A stretch of DNA of 64,000 nucleotides from Anderseniella sp. Alg231-50 (GTDB taxonomy: Bacteria > Pseudomonadota > Alphaproteobacteria > Rhizobiales > Aestuariivirgaceae): contig NZ_LT703007.1 in assembly GCF_900149695.1 (NCBI RefSeq), positions 186,001 through 250,000 on the forward strand, in the 5' to 3' direction. Made by a program: the position numbers and the translations under genes. Below the pieces are notes generated by a model that did not search any database, was not told where the DNA came from, and was given only the letters and a program-made list of their open reading frames with translations. Below, in pieces: positions 8,923-17,317 of this stretch. The number at the start of each line of letters is the position of its first letter. Within the stretch, counting starts at the first letter, position 1.

Positions 8923-9321
8923 CTACCGATTCAGCTGACCGGGACAGCCCGCAGCGGACCAGCGTTTGTTGACGTTGAAAATACGCCGTGATGCGGACGT
9001 CATCTGGGTCGCAAATTTGCGGCATGATTTCCTGTCCGAGCGCGAATCGCAGTTGGCCAGCATCGCCTTGTGGGTCTTGTTGATATCCGCAAGCGTCGGA
9101 TGCGCTCCTGATTGCTGCTTTTTCAGCGTCGCATGATACCAGTTGCTCAGATGGAATTCTTTCTTGGCCAACCTGAGAATTGACGGTCGTATCTTTTTCG
9201 AAAACTCTTTTTTCAGTGCCGAGCACGACGCAGAATGTGCCGGCGTGGCCGCCATGGGCACACAGATGATACATGCCGCCACTGCACCTGACAGAAAATT
9301 CACCAGCCGCTTTGTTACCAT
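8923..9321 (-). CDS. Small secreted basic protein, function unknown
   Basis: A 132-residue protein with a signal peptide (MVTKRLVNFLSGAVAACIIC..., cut near THSA/ASC at about residue 32) and a basic, helical mature part with five cysteines (for example SCSALKK, NCDSRSDRKSC and AAGCPGQ). Two adjacent ATGs (9324 and 9321) follow a GGCGGG ribosome site; the second has better spacing. It is the last gene of the leftward NDUFA12-mlaD-methyltransferase-DUF2155 run, 86 bases after the DUF2155 stop. I recognise no family. Confidence 0.6.
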   Translation of the reverse strand: MVTKRLVNFLSGAVAACIICVPMAATPAHSASCSALKKEFSKKIRPSILRLAKKEFHLSNWYHATLKKQQSGAHPTLADINKTHKAMLANCDSRSDRKSCRKFATQMTSASRRIFNVNKRWSAAGCPGQLNR

Positions 9322-9407
9322 CATGTTCCCGCCTGTCTCAGCATTGCCCGTTCGTATGTCTTGATCGCGCGGATGTGTGGCAAAACTAGGGTTCGCGCCC
9401 AAAGTCG

Positions 9408-9890
9408 TCATTCTTGTGGCGATGTTTGCTGCTCAGCTTCAGCGGGAGGCTCGTTTTGGGCCGGTGGAATGGTGCCCGGTTCATCGTCAACGCTTTTGCG
9501 ATTCGGATCATGACACCCAATGAGCCACACATCATAGACCGGGTGCTCAACTGCATTCAGGCCAGGGCTTTCGGCCAGCATCCACCCCGAAAATATTCTG
9601 CGCGTGCCGCCGCTCAGCAGGTTTTCATCAACCTGAACAAAAGAGGTCGTTTTCGGTTCCTCTGTCGGCGGCCTGGAATTGCAGATGCGCGGATACACAT
9701 TCAACGCCCCGAACCTGCGCACTTCATTGACGGGAATTTCAAACGTGGTGATGCGGCCGGTGATCTTGTCGAGCCCGGCAAAAACCGCCAGCGGGTTTTC
9801 AATGGCCTGCGCGCGCAAGGGACCTGGTGCAACAACCAGAACCCCTGCCAAAATCATACCCGAAACAAGGTATATCCCTGACAGCTTCAT
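9408..9890 (-). CDS. DUF2155 secreted protein
   Basis: A 160-residue protein with a signal peptide (cut near PLRAQA, residue 29). The DUF2155 core is clear: LDKITGRITTFEIPVNEVRRFGAL, then VYPRICNSRPPTEEP, then RIFSGWMLAESPGLNAVEHPVYDVWLIGC. The two cysteines flanking the core probably bond. DUF2155 is an alphaproteobacterial family found beside aat, NDUFA12 and acc genes; its function is not established. The C-terminus is a Pro/Glu/Gln-rich tail. Its ATG overlaps the stop of the methyltransferase gene by 4 bases, so translation is likely coupled. Confidence 0.85.
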   Translation of the reverse strand: MKLSGIYLVSGMILAGVLVVAPGPLRAQAIENPLAVFAGLDKITGRITTFEIPVNEVRRFGALNVYPRICNSRPPTEEPKTTSFVQVDENLLSGGTRRIFSGWMLAESPGLNAVEHPVYDVWLIGCHDPNRKSVDDEPGTIPPAQNEPPAEAEQQTSPQE

Positions 9891-10654
9891 AAAGGCTTCA
9901 CTGCCTCCACGCGAATACGCACATAGTCAGCCGTCCAATTACCGCGAGCATCACACAGGCTCGGCCGCAGCAATTGCTCGACCTCATCCAGGACGCTGTC
10001 CGCTTCGGTTCCAAACTGCTCGAAAAACGGCTTGCGGAAAAGCTTGAGCCATTCCTTCATGCCGGTCTTCAGAGGTGTCGGGCGCGGATACAGCCCCACC
10101 CTGCGCACGTCGAACCCTGCGTCTGCCAGCATATCGGCATAGACATCCGCAGACGGAAAAAACCATGGTCCCGCCAGGCTCTCGTCGCCTTCCCTGCGTG
10201 CGCTGACAGCCCGCATCGCAGTCACAATAGCTGCCACATTGCCATGCCCGCCAAATTCAGCAACGAACCGGCCACCAGGTTTCAGGGCACGCCATATGCC
10301 GTCAATGACCAGTTCCGGCTGGCTCATCCAGTGCAGCGCCGCATTGGAGAATACCGCGTCAAACTCTGCCGGAAAATCAAGCTTGTGACCATCACGGTTC
10401 ATAACCTTAAGGCCACGCTCGCGCGCCGCCGCCAGCAGATCATCGCTCATGTCGACGCCAAGCACATCGGCACCAATATCGGCTAGCTTGTGCGTCAGGG
10501 CACCGTCTCCGCATCCAAGGTCGAGAATCTTTTCGCCCGCCTGCGGAGCCAGCCACTCAAACACGGCACCGGCCAGATCGGCTACAAAACGGCCATGCGT
10601 AGAATAGGCATCGGCAGACCAGGTTTGCTTTGATGATGATGTGTTGAAGTTCAT
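9887..10654 (-). CDS. Class I SAM-dependent methyltransferase
   Basis: A 255-residue cytoplasmic methyltransferase resembling trans-aconitate or BioC-like enzymes. Motif I is ILDLGCGDGALTHKLA at about 43-58, the acidic motif II VLGVDMSDDLLAAARE follows, motif III is FDAVFSNAALHWM, and the post-III segment is ALKPGGRFVAEFGGHGN. The substrate cannot be read from the sequence; the small-molecule type is likely. It overlaps mlaD upstream and the DUF2155 gene downstream, each by 4 bases, so the three are co-translated. A methyltransferase is not a usual member of the NDUFA12-mlaD cluster. Confidence 0.85.
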   Translation of the reverse strand: MNFNTSSSKQTWSADAYSTHGRFVADLAGAVFEWLAPQAGEKILDLGCGDGALTHKLADIGADVLGVDMSDDLLAAARERGLKVMNRDGHKLDFPAEFDAVFSNAALHWMSQPELVIDGIWRALKPGGRFVAEFGGHGNVAAIVTAMRAVSARREGDESLAGPWFFPSADVYADMLADAGFDVRRVGLYPRPTPLKTGMKEWLKLFRKPFFEQFGTEADSVLDEVEQLLRPSLCDARGNWTADYVRIRVEAVKPL

Positions 10655-11142
10655 TGGCTTGACTGGGTCGAGTCGCCTTCCGATTTCTTGTCGTCCGACT
10701 TGCCTGAGCCAAGCACGAACTGGGAGACCAGTCCGAACAGGTCAATGGCGTCCTGGGTGAACTCTATCTCACCGCCGCTGGCAATCAGGGTGTCACTGCC
10801 GCCCGGCTCCAGCGAAATGAATTTTCCGCCAAGCAGACCTTCGGAAGCGATCTTGGCAGTGGTGTCCTCGGGCAATTTGACAGTGGAGTCGACCGCCAGT
10901 TCAAGATTTGCCCGATAGCTTTCACGATCAAGTTTCTGCGCCGTCACCGACCCGATCTTGATGCCGGCCATACGCACATCGGTACCAACCGAAATTCCGT
11001 CAACAGATCCGAACGATGCGTTGACGCTGTAACCGTTTGCAGGCCCGCCGAGCCCGCCTACGAAATACATGAAACCGAAAAATCCGACCGCAATGGCAAC
11101 AACGAACGCGCCAACAGCTGTCTCCGCCATGGAATTCTTCAT
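10651..11142 (-). CDS. mlaD: MlaD-like MCE-domain lipid transport protein
   Basis: A 163-residue inner-membrane-anchored protein with one transmembrane helix (about 8-30, VGAFVVAIAVGFFGFMYFVGGL), then an MCE domain at about 38-115 (YSVNASFGSVDGISVGTDVRMAGIKIG is the hallmark start, described here in parts: FGSVDGISVGTDV and VRMAGIKIGSV). The tail is Ser/Asp/Lys-rich. MlaD binds phospholipid in the periplasm and works with MlaE permease and MlaF ATPase to keep outer-membrane lipid asymmetry. An MlaF-like ATPase is encoded divergently 650 bases to the right, but no MlaE is present in the window. The gene lies 54 bases downstream of NDUFA12. Confidence 0.85.
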   Translation of the reverse strand: MKNSMAETAVGAFVVAIAVGFFGFMYFVGGLGGPANGYSVNASFGSVDGISVGTDVRMAGIKIGSVTAQKLDRESYRANLELAVDSTVKLPEDTTAKIASEGLLGGKFISLEPGGSDTLIASGGEIEFTQDAIDLFGLVSQFVLGSGKSDDKKSEGDSTQSSQ

Positions 11143-11196
11143 ATCCGGGGTGCTCCTGCCTCAATACCCGTGGTGTGAAAGTGCTTGACCAGGCCG

Positions 11197-11598
11197 CTAT
11201 TCAGGCTGCCATGCGTCGTAATCCGGTTTTGCCGCCTGCTTCGGCGTCGCACCCAACAGGCTGCCGGCGGGCCTGTAAGCTTTGGACGATCCGGTCAGGT
11301 TGGGATGATGCGGTTTTTGCCATTCGCGCGCGGCATACTCCACCTCGCTTGGCGGCGTATCGGTGCGGTGATGCATCCAGCCATGCCAGCCGGGCGGGAT
11401 CATCGACGCTTCCGCATAGTTGGCATAGATGACCCAGCGGCGCTCGGCAATCGACGCCGGCAATTTGGACGGGGCGCGGTAATAGGTGTTGCCGAATTCG
11501 TCGGAACCGACCTTCTCGCCGTGGCGCGCCGTGAACCAGCGCGTTCCCATGGTCTGACCGTTCCACCAGGTAAACAACTGCAGTAGTAAGTTTTTCAT
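11197..11598 (-). CDS. NADH:ubiquinone oxidoreductase accessory subunit NDUFA12
   Basis: A 133-residue homologue of mitochondrial complex I accessory subunit NDUFA12 (B17.2), which binds the peripheral arm. Diagnostic segments are TWWNGQTMGTRWFTARHG, EVGSDEFGNTYY-like VGSDEFGNTYYRA, RRWVIYANYAEASMIPPGWHGWMHH and the P-rich LPKPHHPN-like KPHHPNLTGSSKAYRPAGS. It is present in bacteria almost only in Alphaproteobacteria, so it supports the taxonomic call. The ATG at 11598 is used; the upstream 11 codons add nothing conserved. Confidence 0.93.
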   Translation of the reverse strand: MKNLLLQLFTWWNGQTMGTRWFTARHGEKVGSDEFGNTYYRAPSKLPASIAERRWVIYANYAEASMIPPGWHGWMHHRTDTPPSEVEYAAREWQKPHHPNLTGSSKAYRPAGSLLGATPKQAAKPDYDAWQPE

Positions 11599-11796
11599 GC
11601 CAGAAACCCGAGCTGCGCAAAGAGCAGACATATAACGTGAATTGCTGACCCGTTATGGCCTATTCGGAAGGCTCAAGTCTAGGGTGTGGCGACAATTACA
11701 AGCATGGAATTGAAACGCTGCAACGATTGAGAAAAGTGGCTGCACGCGGTACAAGCTCATATCCAACGCCGATGACAATCACTCCGGACCTGCCTC

Positions 11797-12585
11797 ATGA
11801 CCACCAGCACAAACACCGTGAAACTGTCCATTGCCGGTGTGAACATGTCATTTGACGATGCAAAAGTGCTGCATGACATCTCCATGGATATTCCGACCGG
11901 CCGCAAGACCGTGCTTATCGGGCCTGCCGCCTCAGGTAAAACCGTGTTGATGAAATGTGTCGCCGGTATTCATGCGCCGAACACGGGCACCATCAGGCTG
12001 GACGGTCAGCTGATTACGGGAATCAGTCAGCGGGACCGTAATGAACTGCTTGCCGATACCGGCGTGCTGTTTCAGCAAGGCGGCCTGTTCGACAGCCTCA
12101 TGGTCTGGGAGAACATTTCGTTCCGGCCAATCAACCATGACGGCATGAACCGGACGGAGGCCCGCGAGCTTGCAATTGACAAGCTGGCCCGTGTGAACCT
12201 GCCGGCCAGTACCGCGGACCTGTTGCCGTCCGAATTGTCCGGCGGAATGCAAAAACGGGTCGGCATCGCACGCGTCCTGGCCAGCCAGCCTTCGCTGATG
12301 CTTCTTGATGAGCCCACCGCCGGCCTTGACCCGATCACCACCAAGGCGATTTACCGCCTGCTCGACCGCTCCATTGAAGACAGCCACGCCACCGTGTTCG
12401 CCATTACCAGTGACATGGATGCTGCCCGCAGCGAATACGATCACATGTTCATGCTGCATGAAGGCCGGATTGTGTGGAGCGGTGCTGTGGCCGACATCGA
12501 CGCGTCGGAAAACCCATATGTCCTGCAGCTCGTCAACGGCCGGGCTGACGGACCGATCAAGATGCGCATGAAGGCGCGCGCCTGA
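11797..12585 (+). CDS. MlaF-like ABC transporter ATPase with altered switch histidine
   Basis: A 262-residue ABC ATPase close to the MlaF/Ttg2A type. Walker A is GPAASGKT at 42-49, the Q-loop is LFQQGGLFDSLMVWENISF (about 91-109), the signature LSGGMQKR starts at 147, and Walker B LMLLDEP ends with Glu172. The position that normally holds the switch histidine (I/V-T/S-H-D) reads ITSD, with Ser205 in place of His. This should weaken or change ATP hydrolysis. It is probably the partner of an MlaE permease encoded elsewhere; MlaD is on the other strand nearby. The 198-base gap to NDUFA12 must hold divergent promoters. Confidence 0.83.
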   Translation: MTTSTNTVKLSIAGVNMSFDDAKVLHDISMDIPTGRKTVLIGPAASGKTVLMKCVAGIHAPNTGTIRLDGQLITGISQRDRNELLADTGVLFQQGGLFDSLMVWENISFRPINHDGMNRTEARELAIDKLARVNLPASTADLLPSELSGGMQKRVGIARVLASQPSLMLLDEPTAGLDPITTKAIYRLLDRSIEDSHATVFAITSDMDAARSEYDHMFMLHEGRIVWSGAVADIDASENPYVLQLVNGRADGPIKMRMKARA

Positions 12586-12703
12586 CCATATAATGTTCAC
12601 TTCCTTCGGTATAATCACCGCATTCACACTGCCATGTGATTTGCACGTGACTTCTGTGACACCATAAATTGGCCACAAAACAAACCCGACCGGAGAAACC
12701 CTC

Positions 12704-13072
12704 ATGTTCAGATCAACCGCACTGGCCGTCGCCCTGCTGGCATTTGCTGCCAGCCCTTCGCTGGCTGCAAGCGGCAGCTTCAAAGGCGCCAAGGGCCACA
12801 CAACGACCGGATCGGTTACCGTGACCGAACAGGGCGGCAAGCTGGTCATCAAACTGGGCTCCAACTTCAGCCTAGATGGCGCGCCGGATCCTTATGTGTC
12901 ACTGGGCAACGGTTCCCGCCCCGTCAAGGGCGGCACGGCAGGTGTGCTGCGCAGGAACAAAGGTTCCGGCACCTATTCGGTTCGGGCAACAAAGGCCACC
13001 AAAGCCGCCAAAGAAGTGGTTATCTGGTGCAGGAAGTACTCTGTGCCGCTCGGTGTTGCCAGATTGAAATAG
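12704..13072 (+). CDS. DM13-domain secreted protein
   Basis: A 122-residue exported protein with a signal peptide (cut near SPSLA, residue 22) and one DM13 domain: GSFKGAKGHTTTGSVTV at the start, LGSNFSLDGAPDPYVSLGN in the middle, and VVIWCRKYSVPLGVARL at the end, with the single conserved cysteine. DM13 is proposed to be a cytochrome-like or redox domain of electron-transfer proteins, but this is a computational idea. The gene stands alone between the MlaF-like ATPase and a DMT exporter. Confidence 0.8.
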   Translation: MFRSTALAVALLAFAASPSLAASGSFKGAKGHTTTGSVTVTEQGGKLVIKLGSNFSLDGAPDPYVSLGNGSRPVKGGTAGVLRRNKGSGTYSVRATKATKAAKEVVIWCRKYSVPLGVARLK

Positions 13073-13227
13073 CCGTTTCCCGGCCTGACCCATTGTCAAT
13101 TCGCGACATTTAATCTGGCGTTTTTGAGCGAGACATCCTCAGGGCCTGCATGACAGGCTTTCAGTATCAAGACTTGGTCTCTGCGTTGCAGATGGCCGGC
13201 AATTGGTAAGGAAAGCGGCTGCAAGCG

Positions 13228-14217
13228 ATGAGCGTTCCAACCGGCGATTTCAGGCTGTCCGGCATGAGCGATACGGCTCGTGCGGTTTTGTTCTTGTGCG
13301 CCGGCATTTTCATCTTCTCGTTTCAGGACGTAATCGTCAAACAGCTGTCGGACCGCTATCCGGCACATCAGATCGTGTTTGTCCGCGCCATCATCGCCCT
13401 GCCCCTCATGTTCATGATCGTGCACTATGAATCAGGCCTGGGGACGCTGGCGACACGACATCCGATCATGCATGCGCTACGATCGTTCATCGGCTTCGGC
13501 GCATTTTTCTTCTATTATCTGGCACTTCCCACCATGCCCTTGACGGCGGTGGTGGCCATCTGGTTCACCGCGCCCCTGTTCATTACCGCGCTTGCCGTTC
13601 CCATCCTCGGGGAACGGGTTGGCTGGCGCAGATGGGCCGGAATCCTGTTCGGGTTTGCAGGTGCCATGGTGATTATTCAACCGGGCGCCGACACATTCCA
13701 GGCAACAGCCATCCTGCCGATCCTGGCGGCATTCTGCTATTCGATCTCGGCCCTGCTCGGCCGCAAGATGGGGATTACGGAATCAGGATCCGTAATGGCG
13801 TTCTACATGATGATCACCTTCTTCTACTGCGGCGGCGCGATCGGGGTGCTGGTCGCCAATCTTGACCCCCCGGCTGCAACCGACAGCGCACTGAAATTCC
13901 TGCTGCTGCCGTGGCACATGCCGGCAGGAACCGAACTGTTGATGATAGTGGTGATCGGGGTGATTTCAGCATTGGGGTTCTGGCTGCTGGCCACCGCCTA
14001 CCGCATCGGCAATGCTCCGACCGTTGCGCCATTCGAGTACACATCAATGCTGTGGGCCACTATCCTGTCATACCTGTTGTGGGGCGAAGTGCCGAAATCG
14101 ACCACCCTGGTCGGCGCCCTGATGATCATTGCGTCGGGTGTCTATGTGCTCCGGCGCGAGGCTGTGGTCAGAGACCGTCCGCTGGCGGGTAAAGGCATGT
14201 GGCGCTCGCGCAACTGA
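13228..14217 (+). CDS. DMT-superfamily (EamA) metabolite exporter
   Basis: A 329-residue inner-membrane protein with ten predicted helices in two EamA halves, starting VLFLCAGIFIFSFQDVIVKQLSDRYPAHQIVFVR. The N-terminal half ends near LFGFAGAMVIIQPGAD, and the second covers about 160-305. The family exports amino acids, nucleobases and other metabolites; the substrate is not predictable. The ATG at 13228 has GGAAAG upstream; an internal ATG at 13264 is also possible and would remove 12 polar residues. The stop is 15 bases before the convergent LysR gene's end. Confidence 0.87.
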   Translation: MSVPTGDFRLSGMSDTARAVLFLCAGIFIFSFQDVIVKQLSDRYPAHQIVFVRAIIALPLMFMIVHYESGLGTLATRHPIMHALRSFIGFGAFFFYYLALPTMPLTAVVAIWFTAPLFITALAVPILGERVGWRRWAGILFGFAGAMVIIQPGADTFQATAILPILAAFCYSISALLGRKMGITESGSVMAFYMMITFFYCGGAIGVLVANLDPPAATDSALKFLLLPWHMPAGTELLMIVVIGVISALGFWLLATAYRIGNAPTVAPFEYTSMLWATILSYLLWGEVPKSTTLVGALMIIASGVYVLRREAVVRDRPLAGKGMWRSRN

Positions 14218-14232
14218 CCTGAACCGGCCGAG

Positions 14233-15099
14233 TTACCGGTTTTGCTGCAGCCACCGCATAACCCGGTATGCCGCACCGCCTGGCTTGAGAGGCCTTTGCG
14301 ACCACAGCCTGAGCGAAGTGTTCAGCTCAACCCTGAGATCAAAGGGCGCCACCAGTTCACCGCTTGCCAGATGCGATGCGACCAGCGCCTCGTGTCCCAT
14401 CAGCACACCGGCACCGTTGACCGTCTCCTCAACCGCCAGCGTATAGAGTGAAAACACCGGGCCACGGGGTGTAAAATCCGAACCGGCAGTGCGAAACCAG
14501 ATTGCCCAGTCGTCGATCCAGGTTGAGTCAGACAGGCAGGAAACCTGCGCAAGGTCGGCCGGTGATCCAAGCTTTTCAGCCAACGCCGGCGAGCAGACCG
14601 GAAATATGACATCCCGGGCCAGAGTTCCCTTGGCGTCATCGCCGTAAAACAGGCTCAGCTCGTAAGGCGTGCGCTTGAGGTTGGGCGGAACTTCCATTGC
14701 CGTGATGGAGATTGATATATCCGGTGCTGCGGCACGCAAGGCCGGCAGGCGCGGCGACAACCACAATTGCGCCAGCGACGGCAAGGCGGCGATATGCACA
14801 GCACTTGGCGCCGCTTCGTTGCGCAGGGTCTGAACCGCGAGCCCGAGCCCGTCGAACGCCTCGGTGAACCCCGGCAGCACCGCCTGGCCCAGGGCGTTCA
14901 GCTGGACACCTCGCGGTGTACGTTCAAACAACACCGCGCCCAGTTCTGCCTCCAGCGACTTGATGTGCGCGGTGATGGCACCCGGTGTCACGCCCAGTTC
15001 CTGCGATGCCGCCGCAAATCCGCCCAGCCGGGCAGCAGCTTCAAAGGCCCTGAGCGCAGTCAGCGGAATGTCTTTGGGTCGTGGTGGTGCAACAGCCAT
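14233..15099 (-). CDS. LysR-family transcriptional regulator (GcvA-like)
   Basis: A 288-residue LysR regulator. The N-terminal winged helix is LTALRAFEAAARLGGFAAASQELGVTPGAITAHIKSLEAELGAVLFERTPRGVQL in sequence, of which the parts AAASQELGVTPGAITAHI and LGAVLFERTPRGVQL are the recognition elements. The effector domain follows. The LGVTPGAIT form is typical of GcvA-type members. ATG at 15099 with GAGG five bases upstream is chosen over 15135. It is divergent from the SHMT-like gene with a 117-base shared control region, so it most likely regulates that gene. Confidence 0.87.
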   Translation of the reverse strand: MAVAPPRPKDIPLTALRAFEAAARLGGFAAASQELGVTPGAITAHIKSLEAELGAVLFERTPRGVQLNALGQAVLPGFTEAFDGLGLAVQTLRNEAAPSAVHIAALPSLAQLWLSPRLPALRAAAPDISISITAMEVPPNLKRTPYELSLFYGDDAKGTLARDVIFPVCSPALAEKLGSPADLAQVSCLSDSTWIDDWAIWFRTAGSDFTPRGPVFSLYTLAVEETVNGAGVLMGHEALVASHLASGELVAPFDLRVELNTSLRLWSQRPLKPGGAAYRVMRWLQQNR

Positions 15100-15216
15100 T
15101 TTAGCCTCAATTTTTCTAACCCTAATATTTCGCAAAACTGATTTGCCTGCAAGCCCGTCCGCTGCTCTTGTGGGAAGATGATCGCGACACTACTTCTGCC
15201 CGCCAAGGAGACAGCC

Positions 15217-16539
15217 ATGACATCCATCTCACCAAGACCCTGGGTTCCGACCCACTGCGAGACCGTGGTACAGCGCATCGCCGACGAGACGGCGCGGGCC
15301 TCCAGCGCGCAGATAGATACCCGGCTTGAGCAACTGGTTGAAGACAACAAGACCATCCATGAGCGTGATTGCTTCAATCTCAACCCGGCCACCAATGTCA
15401 TGAACCCACGCGCCGAAGCCATGCTGTCGGCCGGCCTTGGATCACGTCCGTCGCTGGGATACCCGGGCGACAAGTATGAGATGGGGCTGGAAGCCATTGA
15501 AGAGATCGAAGTCATCACTGCTGAATTGTGTGCAGAAATTTTCGCGGCAAAGTATGCGGAAATCCGCGTGGCATCGGGTGCCATGGCCAACCTGTACGGC
15601 TTTATGGCACTGACCAGACCCGGCGATGCGGTGATCGTGCCGCCGGCATCAATCGGCGGTCATGTAACCCATCACGAGGCCGGATGTGCAGGCCTTTACG
15701 GCCTCGATATCCATCGTGCTCCGATCAGGGACGATGGTTACACCATCGATGTGGACGAGTTACGGGAACTTGCCCGCAAGGTTCGCCCCAGGCTGATCAC
15801 AATCGGCGGCAGCCTCAACCTGTCGCCGCATCCCGTGGCTGAGGTGCGCGCGATCGCCGATGAGGTAGATGCCCGCGTGTTGTTCGATGCGGCACACCAA
15901 TGCGGCATCATAGCGGGTCAGGCGTGGCCCAATCCCCTGGCGCAAGGTGCGCATATGATGACCATGAGCACCTATAAGAGCCTCGGCGGACCTGCCGGCG
16001 GGCTGATTGTCAGCAATGACGCCGAAATCGCGGAGCGGCTCGACCACATCGCATTTCCCGGCATGACTGCCAATTTCGACGCGGCAAAATCTGCAGCACT
16101 TGCCATCACCATGCTGGACTGGCGTGAGCATGGAAAAGCCTATGGCGCCGCCATGGTCGAGCTGGCAAAAACCCTGGCGTCAACGCTCGCCGCTCACGAC
16201 ATGCCGGTTCACGGCGAGGCATTCGGCTACACGCAGTCGCACCAGTTTGCCATCGAAGCCGCCCGCTTTGGCGGTGGCCAGGCTGCATCGAAAAAGCTGC
16301 GCAAGGCAGGATTTCTGGCCTGCGGTATCGGCCTGCCGGGAACCGAAGTCGCCGGAGACATGAACGGCCTGCGCATCGGCACGCCGGAACTCGTGCGCTG
16401 GGGCGTGACGCCGGATCACGCAGAGAAACTGGCCGGGCTGATTACACGTGCGCTGGGCACAAACGATCCAGCGTCGCTGGCCAGCGAGGTGACGGCCTTC
16501 CGGCAGCAGTTCGACCAATTGCAATTTGTCAGGAACTGA
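15217..16539 (+). CDS. SHMT-family PLP enzyme (serine hydroxymethyltransferase-like)
   Basis: A 440-residue fold-type I PLP enzyme. The family signs are NLNPATNVMNPRAEAMLSAGLGSRPSLGYPGDKYE in outline (segments FNLNPATNVMNPRAE and SRPSLGYPGDKYE), DAAHQCGIIAG (PLP ring Asp/His) and MSTYKSLGGPAGG with the Schiff-base lysine; canonical SHMT has T-x-H-K-T-L-R-G-P-R-G-G there. It is diverged from housekeeping GlyA, which matches the variant class that includes alpha-methylserine hydroxymethyltransferase and beta-hydroxy amino acid aldolases. AAGGAG precedes the ATG at 15217. The divergent GcvA-like LysR gene suggests substrate-induced amino acid catabolism. The actual substrate is not determined. 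Confidence 0.8.
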   Translation: MTSISPRPWVPTHCETVVQRIADETARASSAQIDTRLEQLVEDNKTIHERDCFNLNPATNVMNPRAEAMLSAGLGSRPSLGYPGDKYEMGLEAIEEIEVITAELCAEIFAAKYAEIRVASGAMANLYGFMALTRPGDAVIVPPASIGGHVTHHEAGCAGLYGLDIHRAPIRDDGYTIDVDELRELARKVRPRLITIGGSLNLSPHPVAEVRAIADEVDARVLFDAAHQCGIIAGQAWPNPLAQGAHMMTMSTYKSLGGPAGGLIVSNDAEIAERLDHIAFPGMTANFDAAKSAALAITMLDWREHGKAYGAAMVELAKTLASTLAAHDMPVHGEAFGYTQSHQFAIEAARFGGGQAASKKLRKAGFLACGIGLPGTEVAGDMNGLRIGTPELVRWGVTPDHAEKLAGLITRALGTNDPASLASEVTAFRQQFDQLQFVRN

Positions 16540-16675
16540 ACAGCCGGTGCCGCAATCCTGCCGGATCAGATCTTATCTTTCGTCAGGCTCAGGTGAAAAA
16601 TTTGTCATTACAACCTCCCGTGTTCTACAAGCACGATGAGAGTAACAACTGTTTGACACACCGGCAACTGGCATA

Positions 16676-17317
16676 CTATTGCGGCGGCAGTCCGCGCTGC
16701 TGCAGAACCTGCCGGATGAGATCTTCGGCGGATGCCGGGTTGTCGAAACAGCCTGAAATATTGCGGATGCGGCTGGCGATGCTGATCTCGGGGAACCCGA
16801 TCTTTGCCATGTCGGCGCGCAACGCGGCAGTCACCTTGTCGAACGCCGGCTTGCCGAAGCCTTCTTCATCGCGCAGACGGCGGATGGAAACGCAATCACT
16901 GATGGCTTCATTCATGAGATGTTCGGGACCATTGCGCGGCGGATGCGGCCGATCGACATCGCCGGTCTGGTGGTGAGCACATTCATGCCGGTCGATGAAC
17001 TGCTGGAACTCACGCGGTGCCGACGCGAAATTGGACCTGAGTACGACAGGTTTTCCGTTGCCATCCCTGATCGCCATGCCGGCTGCCAGGCCGGGACGGC
17101 CCCGGTCCGTCGTGTTGAACTGAACCTGCTCACCCTTGTTGTTGATACAGGCAGGAACCCTTGCGAGATCAGCAGCAGCGGCTTCATTGTCCCCCTGCGC
17201 TACTGCACCGCCGCCAAACATTGCCATGACCAGCACTGTTGCGGTCACAGCAACCGTGCCTGTGCGGCTACGTTTCTCGGCAACACCGCCTGCCATACTG
17301 TGCCGCAAACCTGTCAT
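16676..17317 (-). CDS. Exported HExxH zinc-protease-like protein coupled to mdeB
   Basis: A 213-residue protein with an N-terminal signal or anchor (about 20-41, TVAVTATVLVMAMFGGGAVA). The mature part carries H111-E-C-A-H115 (RHECAHHQTGD) and, 22 residues on, NEAISDC with Glu137 and Asp141. This HExxH plus distal E-x3-D layout matches gluzincin-type metallopeptidases such as M48. Flanking regions do not clearly match a named family. Cysteines at 57, 113, 142 and about 194 are candidates for disulfides. The ATG overlaps the mdeB stop by 4 bases (ATGA), so it is translated together with mdeB. Why an exported protease-like protein should be coupled to a cytoplasmic dehydrogenase is unclear. Confidence 0.7.
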   Translation of the reverse strand: MTGLRHSMAGGVAEKRSRTGTVAVTATVLVMAMFGGGAVAQGDNEAAAADLARVPACINNKGEQVQFNTTDRGRPGLAAGMAIRDGNGKPVVLRSNFASAPREFQQFIDRHECAHHQTGDVDRPHPPRNGPEHLMNEAISDCVSIRRLRDEEGFGKPAFDKVTAALRADMAKIGFPEISIASRIRNISGCFDNPASAEDLIRQVLQQRGLPPQ

